Shown here piece by piece: positions 49,855 to 59,413 of a DNA stretch of 64,000 bases. A program made the translations under genes and the position numbers. Below the pieces are notes generated by a model. That model saw only the letters and a program-made list of their open reading frames with translations. It was not told where the DNA came from and made no database searches. The stretch comes from Paenibacillus amylolyticus (GTDB lineage: Bacteria > Bacillota > Bacilli > Paenibacillales > Paenibacillaceae), in the NCBI RefSeq assembly GCF_003719335.1, contig NZ_RIAS01000011.1, forward strand, positions 1-64,000, in the 5' to 3' direction. Within the stretch, counting starts at the first letter, position 1, and every line of letters begins with the position of its first letter.

Positions 49855-51301
49855 CCAACTTCCTTTCCAATCGTCCGAGCAGCTTGGACAGAATAAATGT
49901 CATGACAAAGTAAATCGCTGCCGCAATAATGAACGGGTTCAGACCCTGGAACGTAAGATTTTTGACTACACTTGCCTGATACATAATATCCACCATGCCA
50001 ATGACGGAAATAATCGATGATTCTTTAATGATCGTTACGAACTCGTTACCAATGGCCGGCAAAACGGCCTTAAAGGCCTGCGGCAGAATAATATAACGCA
50101 TCGCTGCGCCTCTGCCCATCCCCAGTGAACGAGCTGCTTCCAGTTGACCACGATCTACACCTTGAATACCGGCACGGAAAATCTCGGCGAGATACGCACC
50201 GCTGTTAATAGAAAGCGTCATAATCCCTGCTTGAAGTGCTGAGAAGTTAATACCGAAGGTTAAGGACACCCCGTAATAGATAATCATGAGTTGTACCAGC
50301 ATTGGCGTCCCGCGGATTACCTCTACATAGGTTGTACCAATCCAGCGGAGAATCGCCATATTATGAAGACGGAACAGGCAGATAATCAGACCGATAATAA
50401 CTCCGAATAATACGCCCAGAGCCGACAACAGAAGTGTGTAACCGATACCTGTCGCATATAAGCCTTTATATTCCCAAAACAGTTGAAAAATGTTTTGAGA
50501 TTTGTTGACTTTATCAGCCATCAAGAGACTTGCTTCCTTAACCATCTCGTTGATTTTATCTTCGCTTTTTAATCGCTCTAAAGTTTGGTTTACAGCGGTT
50601 AACAGCTCTGTGTTGCCTTTACGAATCCCGACAGCAGCCTCAGCCTGTTCTTCATCAGGAACTGCTGCAGCAAGACCGATAATGTCATCCAGGTAGCCAG
50701 CGGCTACGGTATCTTCTACAATAGCTGCGTCAACACGTTTCGTTTGCAATTGAAGCACGATGTCGGAGATTTTATCCAGTGAAGTCAGCTTTGCACCAGG
50801 GATCTTTTGTCCGATGGTTTCTTGAATGGATCCCTTTTGCACACCAATTTTAACATTTTCCAGTGATTTCATGTCCGGATATTTATCCTTGTCGACATTA
50901 CGAACCATAATCACTTGTTTCGATTTGTAATACGTATCTGAGAAATCGATGCTTTTCTTACGTTCATCCGTCGGTGTCATGCCCGAGACGACTAAATCTA
51001 CACGACCACTTTGAAGCGCGGGCAAAAGTCCGTCGAAGCCCATATCCTCGATAACGAGTTCAGCGCCAAGATCCGCCGCAATTTCTTTGGCAATGGCAAT
51101 ATCAAATCCGACGATTTCGTCTTTGCCATTGATGACTTTGTGGAATTCATATGGTGCAAAATCGGCACTTGTCCCGAGCACCAGTTTTTTACCGCCTGAG
51201 CTGTTGTCTGTTGTTCCGCTCGCCAGCGCTGCAGGTGCAGCAGCCGTCAGAAAAAGAAGGAACGTTAACAGCATTACGGTATAACGACTTATTAATTTCA
51301 A
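49835..51301 (-). CDS. Fused amino-acid ABC transporter substrate-binding protein and permease
   Basis: 488 aa. Signal peptide (residues 1-27), then a periplasmic-binding-protein-like domain (GTSADFAPYEFH, FDIAIAKEIAADLG, DLVVSGMTPTDERKKSIDFSD, VGIRKGNTELL; about 40-265), then a permease with four or five membrane segments and the EAA-like loop (LEAARSLGMGRGAAMRYIILPQAFK). The binding protein is tethered to the permease in one chain. Starts at TTG 51301 with GGGGAG upstream. It overlaps the ATPase gene by 20 bases. It lies divergent from the M20 amidohydrolase. Confidence 0.92.
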   Translation of the reverse strand: MKLISRYTVMLLTFLLFLTAAAPAALASGTTDNSSGGKKLVLGTSADFAPYEFHKVINGKDEIVGFDIAIAKEIAADLGAELVIEDMGFDGLLPALQSGRVDLVVSGMTPTDERKKSIDFSDTYYKSKQVIMVRNVDKDKYPDMKSLENVKIGVQKGSIQETIGQKIPGAKLTSLDKISDIVLQLQTKRVDAAIVEDTVAAGYLDDIIGLAAAVPDEEQAEAAVGIRKGNTELLTAVNQTLERLKSEDKINEMVKEASLLMADKVNKSQNIFQLFWEYKGLYATGIGYTLLLSALGVLFGVIIGLIICLFRLHNMAILRWIGTTYVEVIRGTPMLVQLMIIYYGVSLTFGINFSALQAGIMTLSINSGAYLAEIFRAGIQGVDRGQLEAARSLGMGRGAAMRYIILPQAFKAVLPAIGNEFVTIIKESSIISVIGMVDIMYQASVVKNLTFQGLNPFIIAAAIYFVMTFILSKLLGRLERKLGASDRR

Positions 51302-51349
51302 CCTTGTTCTCCCCTTACAATGCTATAATTACGATTACTTACTGATTCG

Positions 51350-51374
51350 TCAGTCATGTTGATGACTGAGTCAT
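51350..51374. promoter_or_regulatory. Palindromic operator-like element between the ABC operon and the M20 gene
   Basis: TCAGTCAT-GTTG-ATGACTGA (51350-51369) is an 8-bp inverted repeat, and ATGACTGAGTCAT (51362-51374) is a perfect 13-base palindrome overlapping it. It lies in the shared divergent region. No known regulator site was matched. Confidence 0.5.
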
Positions 51375-51499
51375 TATAAAGTACAATGCATGATTATGCA
51401 ATGCATTTTCAAGATCAAATCTTGACTTGTTTCTGAAAAAATACTGCAAACATGTTATACTCATGGAGTTATTTTCATTTTTGCCTAAGGAGTTAAGCC

Positions 51500-52675
51500 A
51501 TGACAACAAATAAAACCCAAATTTTTAACGTTATTGATCAATATGCTTCCCGTTTCAAAGACATTTCATCATATATTGGAGCCCATCCTGAACTTGGAAA
51601 TGAGGAATATCTAGCCTCCGCCCGTTTGAAGGAAGAATTGTCCTATCATGGATTTGAAGTACAAGCTCCAATTCTCGGACTGGAAACAGCTTTCATCGGT
51701 ACTTATGCTTCGAGCAAGTCTGGCCCGACCATTGCCCTACTATGTGAATATGATGCTTTGCCTGAAATTGGTCATGCTTGCGGACACCACCTGATCTGTA
51801 TGATGAGCCTTGGGGCAGCCGTTGGCCTGAAAGCCATTGTGGATGAAGTCGGTGGGACGATCAAGGTGTTTGGTACACCTGCAGAGGAGACACGCGGGGC
51901 TAAAGTTCCGATGGCGGAAGCAGGGCTATTTGATGATTGTGATGTTGCGCTTATGGCACATCCTTATTATGCCTACGAAAAATCAGGCAGTTCCCTTGCC
52001 ATTGATGCTGTGCAATTTGAGTTTCATGGCAAATCTTCACACGCGGCAGCAAGCCCGCATGAAGGGATCAATGCTCTCGATGCGGTCATTCAAACGTTCA
52101 CTGGAATTAACGCCTTCCGGCAGCAAGTGAAAAGCAGTGTTCGTATTCATGGAATCATTAACAGCGGCGGACAGGCTGCAAACATTATTCCGGACTATGC
52201 TTCTGCTCAGTTTTACGTGCGTGCAGCCACACGTAAAGAACTGAATGTGCTGACCGAACGGGTCGTTCGGATTGCACAAGGCGCTGCACTTCAGACCGGA
52301 TGTAAACTCGTGACATCCAACTACGAAACATCCTATGATGAGATGGTTACGAATGAGACCTTCTCTGACGCGTTCAGTCACAATTTAATTGAACTTGGTA
52401 TTCCGCAGGAAGAGATTGTCACTGGAAACGACCATGGCTCTATGGATATCGGTAATGTTTCCCTGAGATGCCCAGCGATCCATCCTTATATCCGTGTTGT
52501 TGATGAAGTTCATACACTGCACTCCATTGAATTCCGTGATTTGGCGTTGCAAGAACGCGCTCTGGACGGCATGATTTTGGGAGCCAAAGCGCTCGCGGCT
52601 ACAGCTTATGATGTTCTGAGCAAGCCTGAACTACTGCAAGCCATCCGTGAGGAATTTGAGCAAATCGCTCGCTAA
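51500..52675 (+). CDS. M20 family amidohydrolase / aminoacylase
   Basis: 391 aa, AbgB/HipO-like branch. Zinc ligands HACGHH (near residue 92-97), AEETRGAK, AHPYY; dimerisation segment GKSSHAAASPHEGINALDAV. It should hydrolyse an N-acylated or otherwise amide-blocked amino acid in the cytoplasm. Together with the divergent amino-acid importer it recalls the B. subtilis YxeMNO/YxeP pair for S- or N-modified cysteine derivatives; this is an analogy, not a proven match. AAGGAG precedes the ATG. Confidence 0.85.
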   Translation: MTTNKTQIFNVIDQYASRFKDISSYIGAHPELGNEEYLASARLKEELSYHGFEVQAPILGLETAFIGTYASSKSGPTIALLCEYDALPEIGHACGHHLICMMSLGAAVGLKAIVDEVGGTIKVFGTPAEETRGAKVPMAEAGLFDDCDVALMAHPYYAYEKSGSSLAIDAVQFEFHGKSSHAAASPHEGINALDAVIQTFTGINAFRQQVKSSVRIHGIINSGGQAANIIPDYASAQFYVRAATRKELNVLTERVVRIAQGAALQTGCKLVTSNYETSYDEMVTNETFSDAFSHNLIELGIPQEEIVTGNDHGSMDIGNVSLRCPAIHPYIRVVDEVHTLHSIEFRDLALQERALDGMILGAKALAATAYDVLSKPELLQAIREEFEQIAR

Positions 52676-52814
52676 AACTGCTTGTATTCGATTACAGATA
52701 CACCGAGCTATCTTTAAAAAAGAAGGACCGCATGTGATTCTGGGGTATGTTTGGACCGCATTGAATGATTTAATTCAAGTCTGGCATCCAAACTTACTCC
52801 ATTTTTTGTAATAG

Positions 52815-52842
52815 CAAAAGCCGCAGTTTTTAAACTGCGGCA
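52815..52842 (-). terminator. Terminator of glgA
   Basis: GCCGCAGTTT-TT-AAACTGCGGC hairpin about 30 bases after the glgA stop, followed by CTTTTGC on the minus strand. Confidence 0.85.
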
Positions 52843-52873
52843 CTCCATACGTAAATATAACCTTATTTCTAAA

Positions 52874-54304
52874 TCACATCTGAATTCGACGATAAATATC
52901 CATATATTCCTCCGCCGATACATCCCAGCTGTATTCCCCGCTCATTGCGTTTTTCACAATTTTCTTCCACTCATCCGGCTTCCGATAGAACTCTTCTGCA
53001 CGCCGAATGGTATTCATCATGTCATGTGCATTAAAACTAGTAAATGAGAAGCCGTTACCTTCTCCTGTGAACTCATTGTAAGCTTGGACCGTATCGTTTA
53101 ATCCCCCAGTTTCCCTTACCAGTGGTACACTTCCATAACGCAATGCCAGCAACTGGCTGATTCCACACGGCTCAAATTTGGATGGCATCAGGAAGATGTC
53201 ACTACCCGCATAGAAACGACGAGATAACCCGTCATTGAATGTGATCTGTGCTGACATTTTTAATGGATACCGATTAGCAGCCTCTTTGAACCAATGTTCA
53301 TAAGCTGAATCTCCAGTCCCCAGCACGGCGAATTGAATGTCATCGTAGTAGAGCAGTTCATCCAGAACACGGCATACCAGATCCAATCCTTTGGAGTCAA
53401 CGAGCCTGGTCACCATGACCATCAGTGGTGCATCTGGACGAACCGGAAGTCCCAGTTCTTTTTGCAATTCGATTTTATTCTCGATTTTTTTCGACAAGCT
53501 TGATCTATATTTGACTGCAATTTTATTGTCTGTTGCCGGGTTATAACTTTTGGTATCAATGCCGTTCACAATGCCGCTGAAGCGATCCCCGAGCGAACTC
53601 AGTAATCCATCCAGTCCATACCCATAATACGAAGTCTGCACTTCTCTGGCATAGGTTGGGCTTACCGTTGTCACATGATCAGAATACACAATACCTGCTT
53701 TTAAGAAATTGACATTCCCATAATATTCGGCGCCTTCCATCGTAAAATACCGATCATCAAGCTCCAAAATTTCGCTGAACAATTGGTGCGGAAATACACC
53801 TTGATACAACAAATTATGTATGGTGAAAACCGTTCGGATTTCACTATAAAACGCATCATGTGCATAGTGAGCCTTTAACAACAACGGAATCATACCCGCA
53901 TGCCAATCATGTGTATGCAGAACGTCCGGCTTAAAATCAATCTGTGGGAGCACCTCAAGCACCGCACGGTTAAAAAATGCAAATCGCTCGCCGTCATCCA
54001 TGTACCCATAAACGCCATCCCGTGCAAAATAGTACTCATTGTCAATAAAATAAACTGGAATTCCTTCATACTCCAGCATTTCAATGCCACAGTAGGCTCT
54101 GCGCCAACCAAGTGGAACATCTGTCACGAGCACAGGTTTCATCGCTTCTTTGTACTCTTCAGGTATCCCCTTATATTTCGGCAAAATGACACGTACATCT
54201 GCTCCGTTATTTTTCAACGCCTGCGGCAGAGCACCGATTACATCAGCCAGCCCCCCCGTTTTGATAAACGGATGGGCCTCTGCTGCTGCAAATAATATAT
54301 TCAT
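52874..54304 (-). CDS. glgA: Glycogen synthase GlgA (ADP-glucose type)
   Basis: 476 aa. GT5 starch/glycogen synthase using ADP-glucose. N-terminal KTGGLADVIGALP holds the substrate Lys; the C-terminal half has GTGDSAYEHWF, the FMPSKFEPCGISQLLALRYG catalytic segment and RETGGLNDTV. Complete. Its ATG overlaps the glgB TGA by four bases (ATGA), so synthesis is coupled to branching enzyme. A terminator follows. Confidence 0.96.
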   Translation of the reverse strand: MNILFAAAEAHPFIKTGGLADVIGALPQALKNNGADVRVILPKYKGIPEEYKEAMKPVLVTDVPLGWRRAYCGIEMLEYEGIPVYFIDNEYYFARDGVYGYMDDGERFAFFNRAVLEVLPQIDFKPDVLHTHDWHAGMIPLLLKAHYAHDAFYSEIRTVFTIHNLLYQGVFPHQLFSEILELDDRYFTMEGAEYYGNVNFLKAGIVYSDHVTTVSPTYAREVQTSYYGYGLDGLLSSLGDRFSGIVNGIDTKSYNPATDNKIAVKYRSSLSKKIENKIELQKELGLPVRPDAPLMVMVTRLVDSKGLDLVCRVLDELLYYDDIQFAVLGTGDSAYEHWFKEAANRYPLKMSAQITFNDGLSRRFYAGSDIFLMPSKFEPCGISQLLALRYGSVPLVRETGGLNDTVQAYNEFTGEGNGFSFTSFNAHDMMNTIRRAEEFYRKPDEWKKIVKNAMSGEYSWDVSAEEYMDIYRRIQM

Positions 54305-56322
54305 GCCTTAGTCCCCCTCTTTGGTTTAGACTTGCTATTTTCTTTTTTTTCAGTAATTTTTTCCGTCTTTTTTTTCGATTTCACGGAAGCGCTACCTTCA
54401 GCGATGGGCTCCGTTTTCCGGCGTGTATTCTTTTTTAAAATAACGATACTTAGCGGCGGTAAATCCACTTCCAGGCTGTTTGCATGCCCGTGAAATGGAA
54501 TCTTTTCCGTAGGGATCAGCATATCATTAACTATCCCTGAACCACCGTAATCCGAATGATCACTATTCAATATTTCGGTATACATACCGGGACGCATGAC
54601 GCCAATCCGGTAACGCTCCCTTTTGACAGGCTGAAAGTTAATGAGCACAAGGAGTGTATCCGCAGGTTTTTTTCCTTTGCGTACATATGAAATGACACTT
54701 TGGCCCTGGTCATCCGGAGTGATCCACTCATAACCGTCAAAGGAATGATCAAGCTCCCATAAAGCTTTTTCACGGACGTACAGCTCAGAAAGCTCGCGCT
54801 CGAACTTGTGCAGGCTGCGGTGACTATCATAGTCCAGCAAAAACCAGTCCAACTGATCTTCATCTTTCCATTCGATGAACTGGCCAAACTCTCCACCCAT
54901 GAACAACAGCTTTTTGCCCGGAAATGTCATGAAATAACCGAGGAACGCACGCATACCCGCAAATTTCTGCTCATAACTTCCTGGCATTTTGTTCAAAAGG
55001 GACTTTTTACCATGCACCACCTCGTCATGAGAAAGTGGAAGCACATAATTTTCAGAAAAGGAGTATACAACCGGAAATGTTAGCAAATGATGTTTGGAAG
55101 CACGTTCATGAAAATCAGATTCCATGTAATCTAACGTATCATTCATCCAGCCCATGTTCCATTTATAGTTAAACCCCAGACCACCCTTGTCTACTGGCAT
55201 GGTGACCATTGGCCATGCACTGGATTCTTCAGCCATCATTAAAGCATAAGGATAATATTCGAATACAGTGGTGTTCAACTGTTGTAAAAATGAGACAGCT
55301 TCTTTATTCTCCAGGCCACCTTCATCGTTTGTACGATATTGACCTGGTTCCTTTTCAAAATCAAGACGAAGCATACTCGTCACCGCATCAACACGGAGTC
55401 CATCAAAATGATACATCTCCATCCAGTACAGTGCGTTCGAAATAAGGAATGAGCGAACCTCAGGTTTGGAATAATCAAAACTAAGCGTTCCCCAGCCCGG
55501 CTTCTCGGCTAACATTGGATCTGCGTACTCGAAGAGAGGTGTACCATCAAACAGACGTAAACCATGCTCATCTTTGGCAAAGTGAGCCGGTACCCAATCC
55601 AGCAATACACCAATGCCCGCCTGATGTAGTGTATCCACCAAATACATCAGATCTTTGGGTTGCCCGTAGCGGCTTGTAGGTGCGTAAAAACCGGTATTCT
55701 GGTATCCCCATGACAGGTCATATGGGTGTTCACTAAGGGGCATCATTTCAACGTGGGTATATTTCATCTCAAGTAAATAAGGAACAAGCAAATCCGCCAT
55801 CTCACGATAGCTATACAGGCTTCCATCGTCCTTACGCTTCCATGTACCCAAATGCATTTCATAAATATGTAGAGGTTTGTTATACATGGAGCGTTGTTTA
55901 CGTCTCCATGCACCGTCATTCCACTTGTAACCTTCAAGGGAACTTGTGATTGACGCCGTTTGAGGACGAACTTCCGCTTCAAATGCATAAGGGTCTGCTT
56001 TGAGAATTTCAGTTCCGTTTTCCGTTAAAATACGAAATTTGTATAAAGTACCTTCTTCAATTCCCGGAAAAAAACGACTCCAAAATCCAGATTCGGGTAT
56101 CTTATATAAAGGTTCCTTTTCCCCTTGCCATCCATTACGGTCCAGAGCCAGTCCCACTTCTACGGCATTGGGTGCCCATACGGTAAAACGGAATCCTTGA
56201 CGGTGATCGCGAGTCTCAGGATGCGCGCCCAACATTCGATAACTGTGATGAAGATTACCTTCATGAAATAAATAAATATGATCAGATAACATATCCGGTT
56301 GTGCCAACGGTTCAATAGCCAT
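54301..56322 (-). CDS. glgB: 1,4-alpha-glucan branching enzyme GlgB
   Basis: 673 aa. GH13 branching enzyme: N-terminal CBM48 (about residues 25-110, FTVWAPNAVEVGLALD), GH13 regions DWVPAHFAKDEHGL, DGLRVDAVTSML with the catalytic Asp, AEESSAWP with the Glu, and SHDEVVHGKKS. The C-terminus is long and Lys-rich (KSKKKTEKITEKKE, then KPKRGTKA), which is unusual for the family and may be a disordered tail. The start at 56322 has AGAAGGTG upstream. Operon glgB-glgA. Confidence 0.95.
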   Translation of the reverse strand: MAIEPLAQPDMLSDHIYLFHEGNLHHSYRMLGAHPETRDHRQGFRFTVWAPNAVEVGLALDRNGWQGEKEPLYKIPESGFWSRFFPGIEEGTLYKFRILTENGTEILKADPYAFEAEVRPQTASITSSLEGYKWNDGAWRRKQRSMYNKPLHIYEMHLGTWKRKDDGSLYSYREMADLLVPYLLEMKYTHVEMMPLSEHPYDLSWGYQNTGFYAPTSRYGQPKDLMYLVDTLHQAGIGVLLDWVPAHFAKDEHGLRLFDGTPLFEYADPMLAEKPGWGTLSFDYSKPEVRSFLISNALYWMEMYHFDGLRVDAVTSMLRLDFEKEPGQYRTNDEGGLENKEAVSFLQQLNTTVFEYYPYALMMAEESSAWPMVTMPVDKGGLGFNYKWNMGWMNDTLDYMESDFHERASKHHLLTFPVVYSFSENYVLPLSHDEVVHGKKSLLNKMPGSYEQKFAGMRAFLGYFMTFPGKKLLFMGGEFGQFIEWKDEDQLDWFLLDYDSHRSLHKFERELSELYVREKALWELDHSFDGYEWITPDDQGQSVISYVRKGKKPADTLLVLINFQPVKRERYRIGVMRPGMYTEILNSDHSDYGGSGIVNDMLIPTEKIPFHGHANSLEVDLPPLSIVILKKNTRRKTEPIAEGSASVKSKKKTEKITEKKENSKSKPKRGTKA

Positions 56323-56518
56323 GGGATCACCTTCTTTTCTCCAGAAAATAGATATAACGTTAACCATTACCCCATTCTAGCCAAGTTGAAAAGAAAAATG
56401 CGTTGTTTTAAAAAATGATGTATTTTTTCAGAATTTTTACAATAGCTATCGTTTCAGAAGCTTCGCTTTCGTTTACTAATGTACTACACTGCACAAATAT
56501 TTTGGGAGGGAAACAATC

Positions 56519-57745
56519 ATGTTTAATAAAGATTGCATCGCTATGCTGTTGGCGGGAGGAGAAGGAAAGCGATTAGCTCCTTTAACCTCGAGAATTGCAA
56601 AACCCGCTGTACCGTTTGGCGGGCACTATCGGATCATTGATTTTCCTCTCAGTAACTGCGTTAACTCAGGGATCGACACTGTAGGTGTTCTGACGCAGTA
56701 CCAAGCGGAATCATTGCACGAACACATTGGTCAAGGAGAGCCATGGGCACATGGTGATTCAAATGAGACCGGAATCTCCTTGCTTCCATCTTATCATACA
56801 GGAAATGACGAATACTTGGGAACTGCGGATGCCATATATAAAAATATGGACTATATTGACCAGCAAAACCCAGAAAATGTTCTAATTTTGTCGGGCGACC
56901 ACATATATCATATGAATTACCGCGAAATGCTTGAAACACACAAGGCTAATAATGCAGCAGCAACTATTTCCGTAATGGAAGTGCCTTGGGACGAAGCTCA
57001 CCGCTTCGGAATTATGGCTGCAGATGAAAACATGCGTGTGACCGAATTTGCTGAAAAACCAGCTGAACCAAAAAGCAACTTGGCCTCCATGGGGATTTAC
57101 ATGTTTAATTGGCAATATCTGAAACGTCACTTGCTTAAGGATGCTGCGAATCCAAATTCCAGTCATGACTTCGGAAAAGACGTTATTCCACAGATGTTAA
57201 ATGAAACCAATTCACTTTACGTATATAACTTCAATGGCTACTGGAAAGATGTTGGTACGGTGAAAAGCCTTTGGGATGCGCATATGGATCTGTTATCTAA
57301 CGAAGAGAACTGGAGTCTGCAGCGAGAAGATTGGCCTATGTTCACCCGCGAATGGCGCTCCAAACCAAGCGCGATCAAAGCCAGACAAACTCAAATGGAA
57401 CATCTGGCTTCCATGATTCACGACTCTTGCGCTATTGAAGGCCGTGCTGAACGCTCCGTCATCTTCTGCGGTGCTGAAGTTGGCAAAGGCTCTGAAGTGC
57501 TTGACAGTGTTATTATGCCTAATGCACGCGTAGGCCGTGGTGTTCATATCGAACGTGCTATTATCGGCGAAGGAGCCATTATCAAAGATGGTGCCATTGT
57601 TAAAGGTACAGCAGATGAAATTGTTGTAGTAGGTCCGAATGAGATCGTCGCACCTAAACCAGCCGTACGTACGCAACCTGTACGTATTCTCAAAGAAGTG
57701 TATGAAAAAAGTGGTCGTCTCCGTGCTGGTGAATTATCCTCATAA
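56519..57745 (+). CDS. glgC: Glucose-1-phosphate adenylyltransferase GlgC
   Basis: 408 aa. Makes ADP-glucose from ATP and glucose-1-phosphate, the first committed step of glycogen synthesis. Nucleotidyltransferase motif LLAGGEGKRLAPLT at the N-terminus and the C-terminal left-handed beta-helix with hexapeptide repeats (IMPNARVGRGVHIERAIIGEGAIIKDGAIVKG). It is divergent from glgBA with about 195 bases between. No glgD, glgP or pgm was seen in the window. GGGAGGG precedes the ATG. Confidence 0.96.
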   Translation: MFNKDCIAMLLAGGEGKRLAPLTSRIAKPAVPFGGHYRIIDFPLSNCVNSGIDTVGVLTQYQAESLHEHIGQGEPWAHGDSNETGISLLPSYHTGNDEYLGTADAIYKNMDYIDQQNPENVLILSGDHIYHMNYREMLETHKANNAAATISVMEVPWDEAHRFGIMAADENMRVTEFAEKPAEPKSNLASMGIYMFNWQYLKRHLLKDAANPNSSHDFGKDVIPQMLNETNSLYVYNFNGYWKDVGTVKSLWDAHMDLLSNEENWSLQREDWPMFTREWRSKPSAIKARQTQMEHLASMIHDSCAIEGRAERSVIFCGAEVGKGSEVLDSVIMPNARVGRGVHIERAIIGEGAIIKDGAIVKGTADEIVVVGPNEIVAPKPAVRTQPVRILKEVYEKSGRLRAGELSS

Positions 57746-57772
57746 TTTCCTTATGATGTTCCTTAGATGTAA

Positions 57773-57799
57773 AAAGGCGAGCCATTATGGCTCGCCTTT
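57773..57799 (+). terminator. Terminator of glgC
   Basis: AAAGGCGAGCC-ATTAT-GGCTCGCCTTT, a near-perfect hairpin with a T-tail. Confidence 0.93.
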
Positions 57800-57859
57800 C
57801 TGGTCTCACTGTATATGATGTTTATTGTCTGCTACAACCGTATCTGTGACAATGACGAA

Positions 57860-59413
57860 TTAGCGCTTCTCGCCCTCCGTTGATGGGTCATGAGCCTGTA
57901 TTTGGTCATTCTGGTCTGACTCCGAAGTTACGTTTGCCGCTTTCCCAGGTTTATCAGCTTCAATCAGCGCTCCCCCACTTGTCATATCGTGTTCCACTGG
58001 CGCTATCTCTTGCTTAAGCATCGGTAAGGATACAGTCACCGTCGTCCCCGATCCAAGCTCACTTTGCATCGTAATGGTGCCCTCATGCAGTTCCACAAGC
58101 TCCTGGGTAATGGCAAGACCAAGTCCCGTACCCCCGTTTTGGTGATTTACCTGGAAGAAACGATCCCTTACTTTAATCAAATGTTCTTCGCTGATTCCGA
58201 TACCTGTATCCTGCACAACGGCCACGATCTGATCATTTTCTTCTTTCACCGTGAGGAATATCCATGAGTTCTCATGTGAGAATTTGATCGCATTGTCCAC
58301 GATGTTTAAAAACACCTGCTTCAAACGATTGCCATCACCATATACATTGTAAGCACGTGTCTCGTCCGTCTCCAACTTTAGATGTACCTGCTTTTGTTCA
58401 GCTTTAGCCCATACGTTCAGCATGGTCTCTTGCACAACTTCACGGATATTAACCGTGCCTTTAACCAGCTTCATCTGATTTTGCTGCAGTTTGGAGAAAT
58501 CGAGCATCTCTTCCACGAGCCCAATCAATCGCTCCGTTTCCTTCGCGATGATCCCCATACCAATACGTGTTTCTTCCGGATCGTATCCACCTGAATCAAG
58601 CGTTTCACTCCAGCCTTTGATACTGGTCAGTGGTGTGCGCAGTTCATGGGAAATGGACGAAATAAAATCGTCTTTAATCTGATTACTACGCACAATTTCA
58701 TGAGCCATGAAGTTAAGCGTTGATGCGAGTTCGCCCAGTTCATGTTTATAATTCCCTTTGACCCTGACATCAAGCCGTCCTTTCGCCATCTGAGCAGATA
58801 CCGCTGTAATGCTATTAATTGGACGGACGATGGAGTTGGCCATTCCAATACTGATAATTAACACGATGGCCAGTACACCTACGCCTACGGCAATAGCCAG
58901 TAACCCCATGACAAGTAACTTGGAGTTTACAGATTCGAGCGAAGTCAGATAACGTACAATGTACGTATTTTCACCGCCCAGATCGAATTTATTGGCAACC
59001 GCCATCACTGATTCGCCGGTGTTGGGTTGTCTGCCAATCCATCGTCCCATATCCCCGTTTAAGGCTTGCATAATATCGCTCGTTTGTAATACCGCTCGAT
59101 CTGATTCAAATGCTGTCGAACTCGCCAGCACACGACCATTCAGATCCAAAATTTCTAGTTCGGTATTATCTAACGCCAGACGCACCAGAAGCCGGGACAA
59201 GTTGTTATTGCCATCTTCCCCATTACTAGCTCTGGCAATGGGCTCAAGGAAGTCCCTGTTATTGGTAATATGCGTGCTGATGGTATTGTAAATGCTCTCA
59301 TAATAATACCGCTGCACAGCTAGCATAAACACAAACTCAACAAGTACCAGAGCGAGGAAAACGACAATAAAGTAGTGTAATACGATCTGCCGCGTGATCC
59401 CCTTTTTGATCAT
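57860..59413 (-). CDS. Sensor histidine kinase, ResE/WalK-like
   Basis: 517 aa. Membrane segment 1 (about residues 10-30), an extracellular sensor domain (about 31-165) with SVMAVANKFDLGGENTYIVRYL, membrane segment 2, HAMP, the H-box SSISHELRTPLTSIKGW, an N-box (DNAIKFS) and a full G1/G2 (DTGIGI, GGTGLGL). C-terminal tail of about 55 residues is acidic and Ser-rich. It probably phosphorylates the preceding regulator. Its ATG (59413) overlaps the regulator TGA by four bases. Confidence 0.9.
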   Translation of the reverse strand: MIKKGITRQIVLHYFIVVFLALVLVEFVFMLAVQRYYYESIYNTISTHITNNRDFLEPIARASNGEDGNNNLSRLLVRLALDNTELEILDLNGRVLASSTAFESDRAVLQTSDIMQALNGDMGRWIGRQPNTGESVMAVANKFDLGGENTYIVRYLTSLESVNSKLLVMGLLAIAVGVGVLAIVLIISIGMANSIVRPINSITAVSAQMAKGRLDVRVKGNYKHELGELASTLNFMAHEIVRSNQIKDDFISSISHELRTPLTSIKGWSETLDSGGYDPEETRIGMGIIAKETERLIGLVEEMLDFSKLQQNQMKLVKGTVNIREVVQETMLNVWAKAEQKQVHLKLETDETRAYNVYGDGNRLKQVFLNIVDNAIKFSHENSWIFLTVKEENDQIVAVVQDTGIGISEEHLIKVRDRFFQVNHQNGGTGLGLAITQELVELHEGTITMQSELGSGTTVTVSLPMLKQEIAPVEHDMTSGGALIEADKPGKAANVTSESDQNDQIQAHDPSTEGEKR

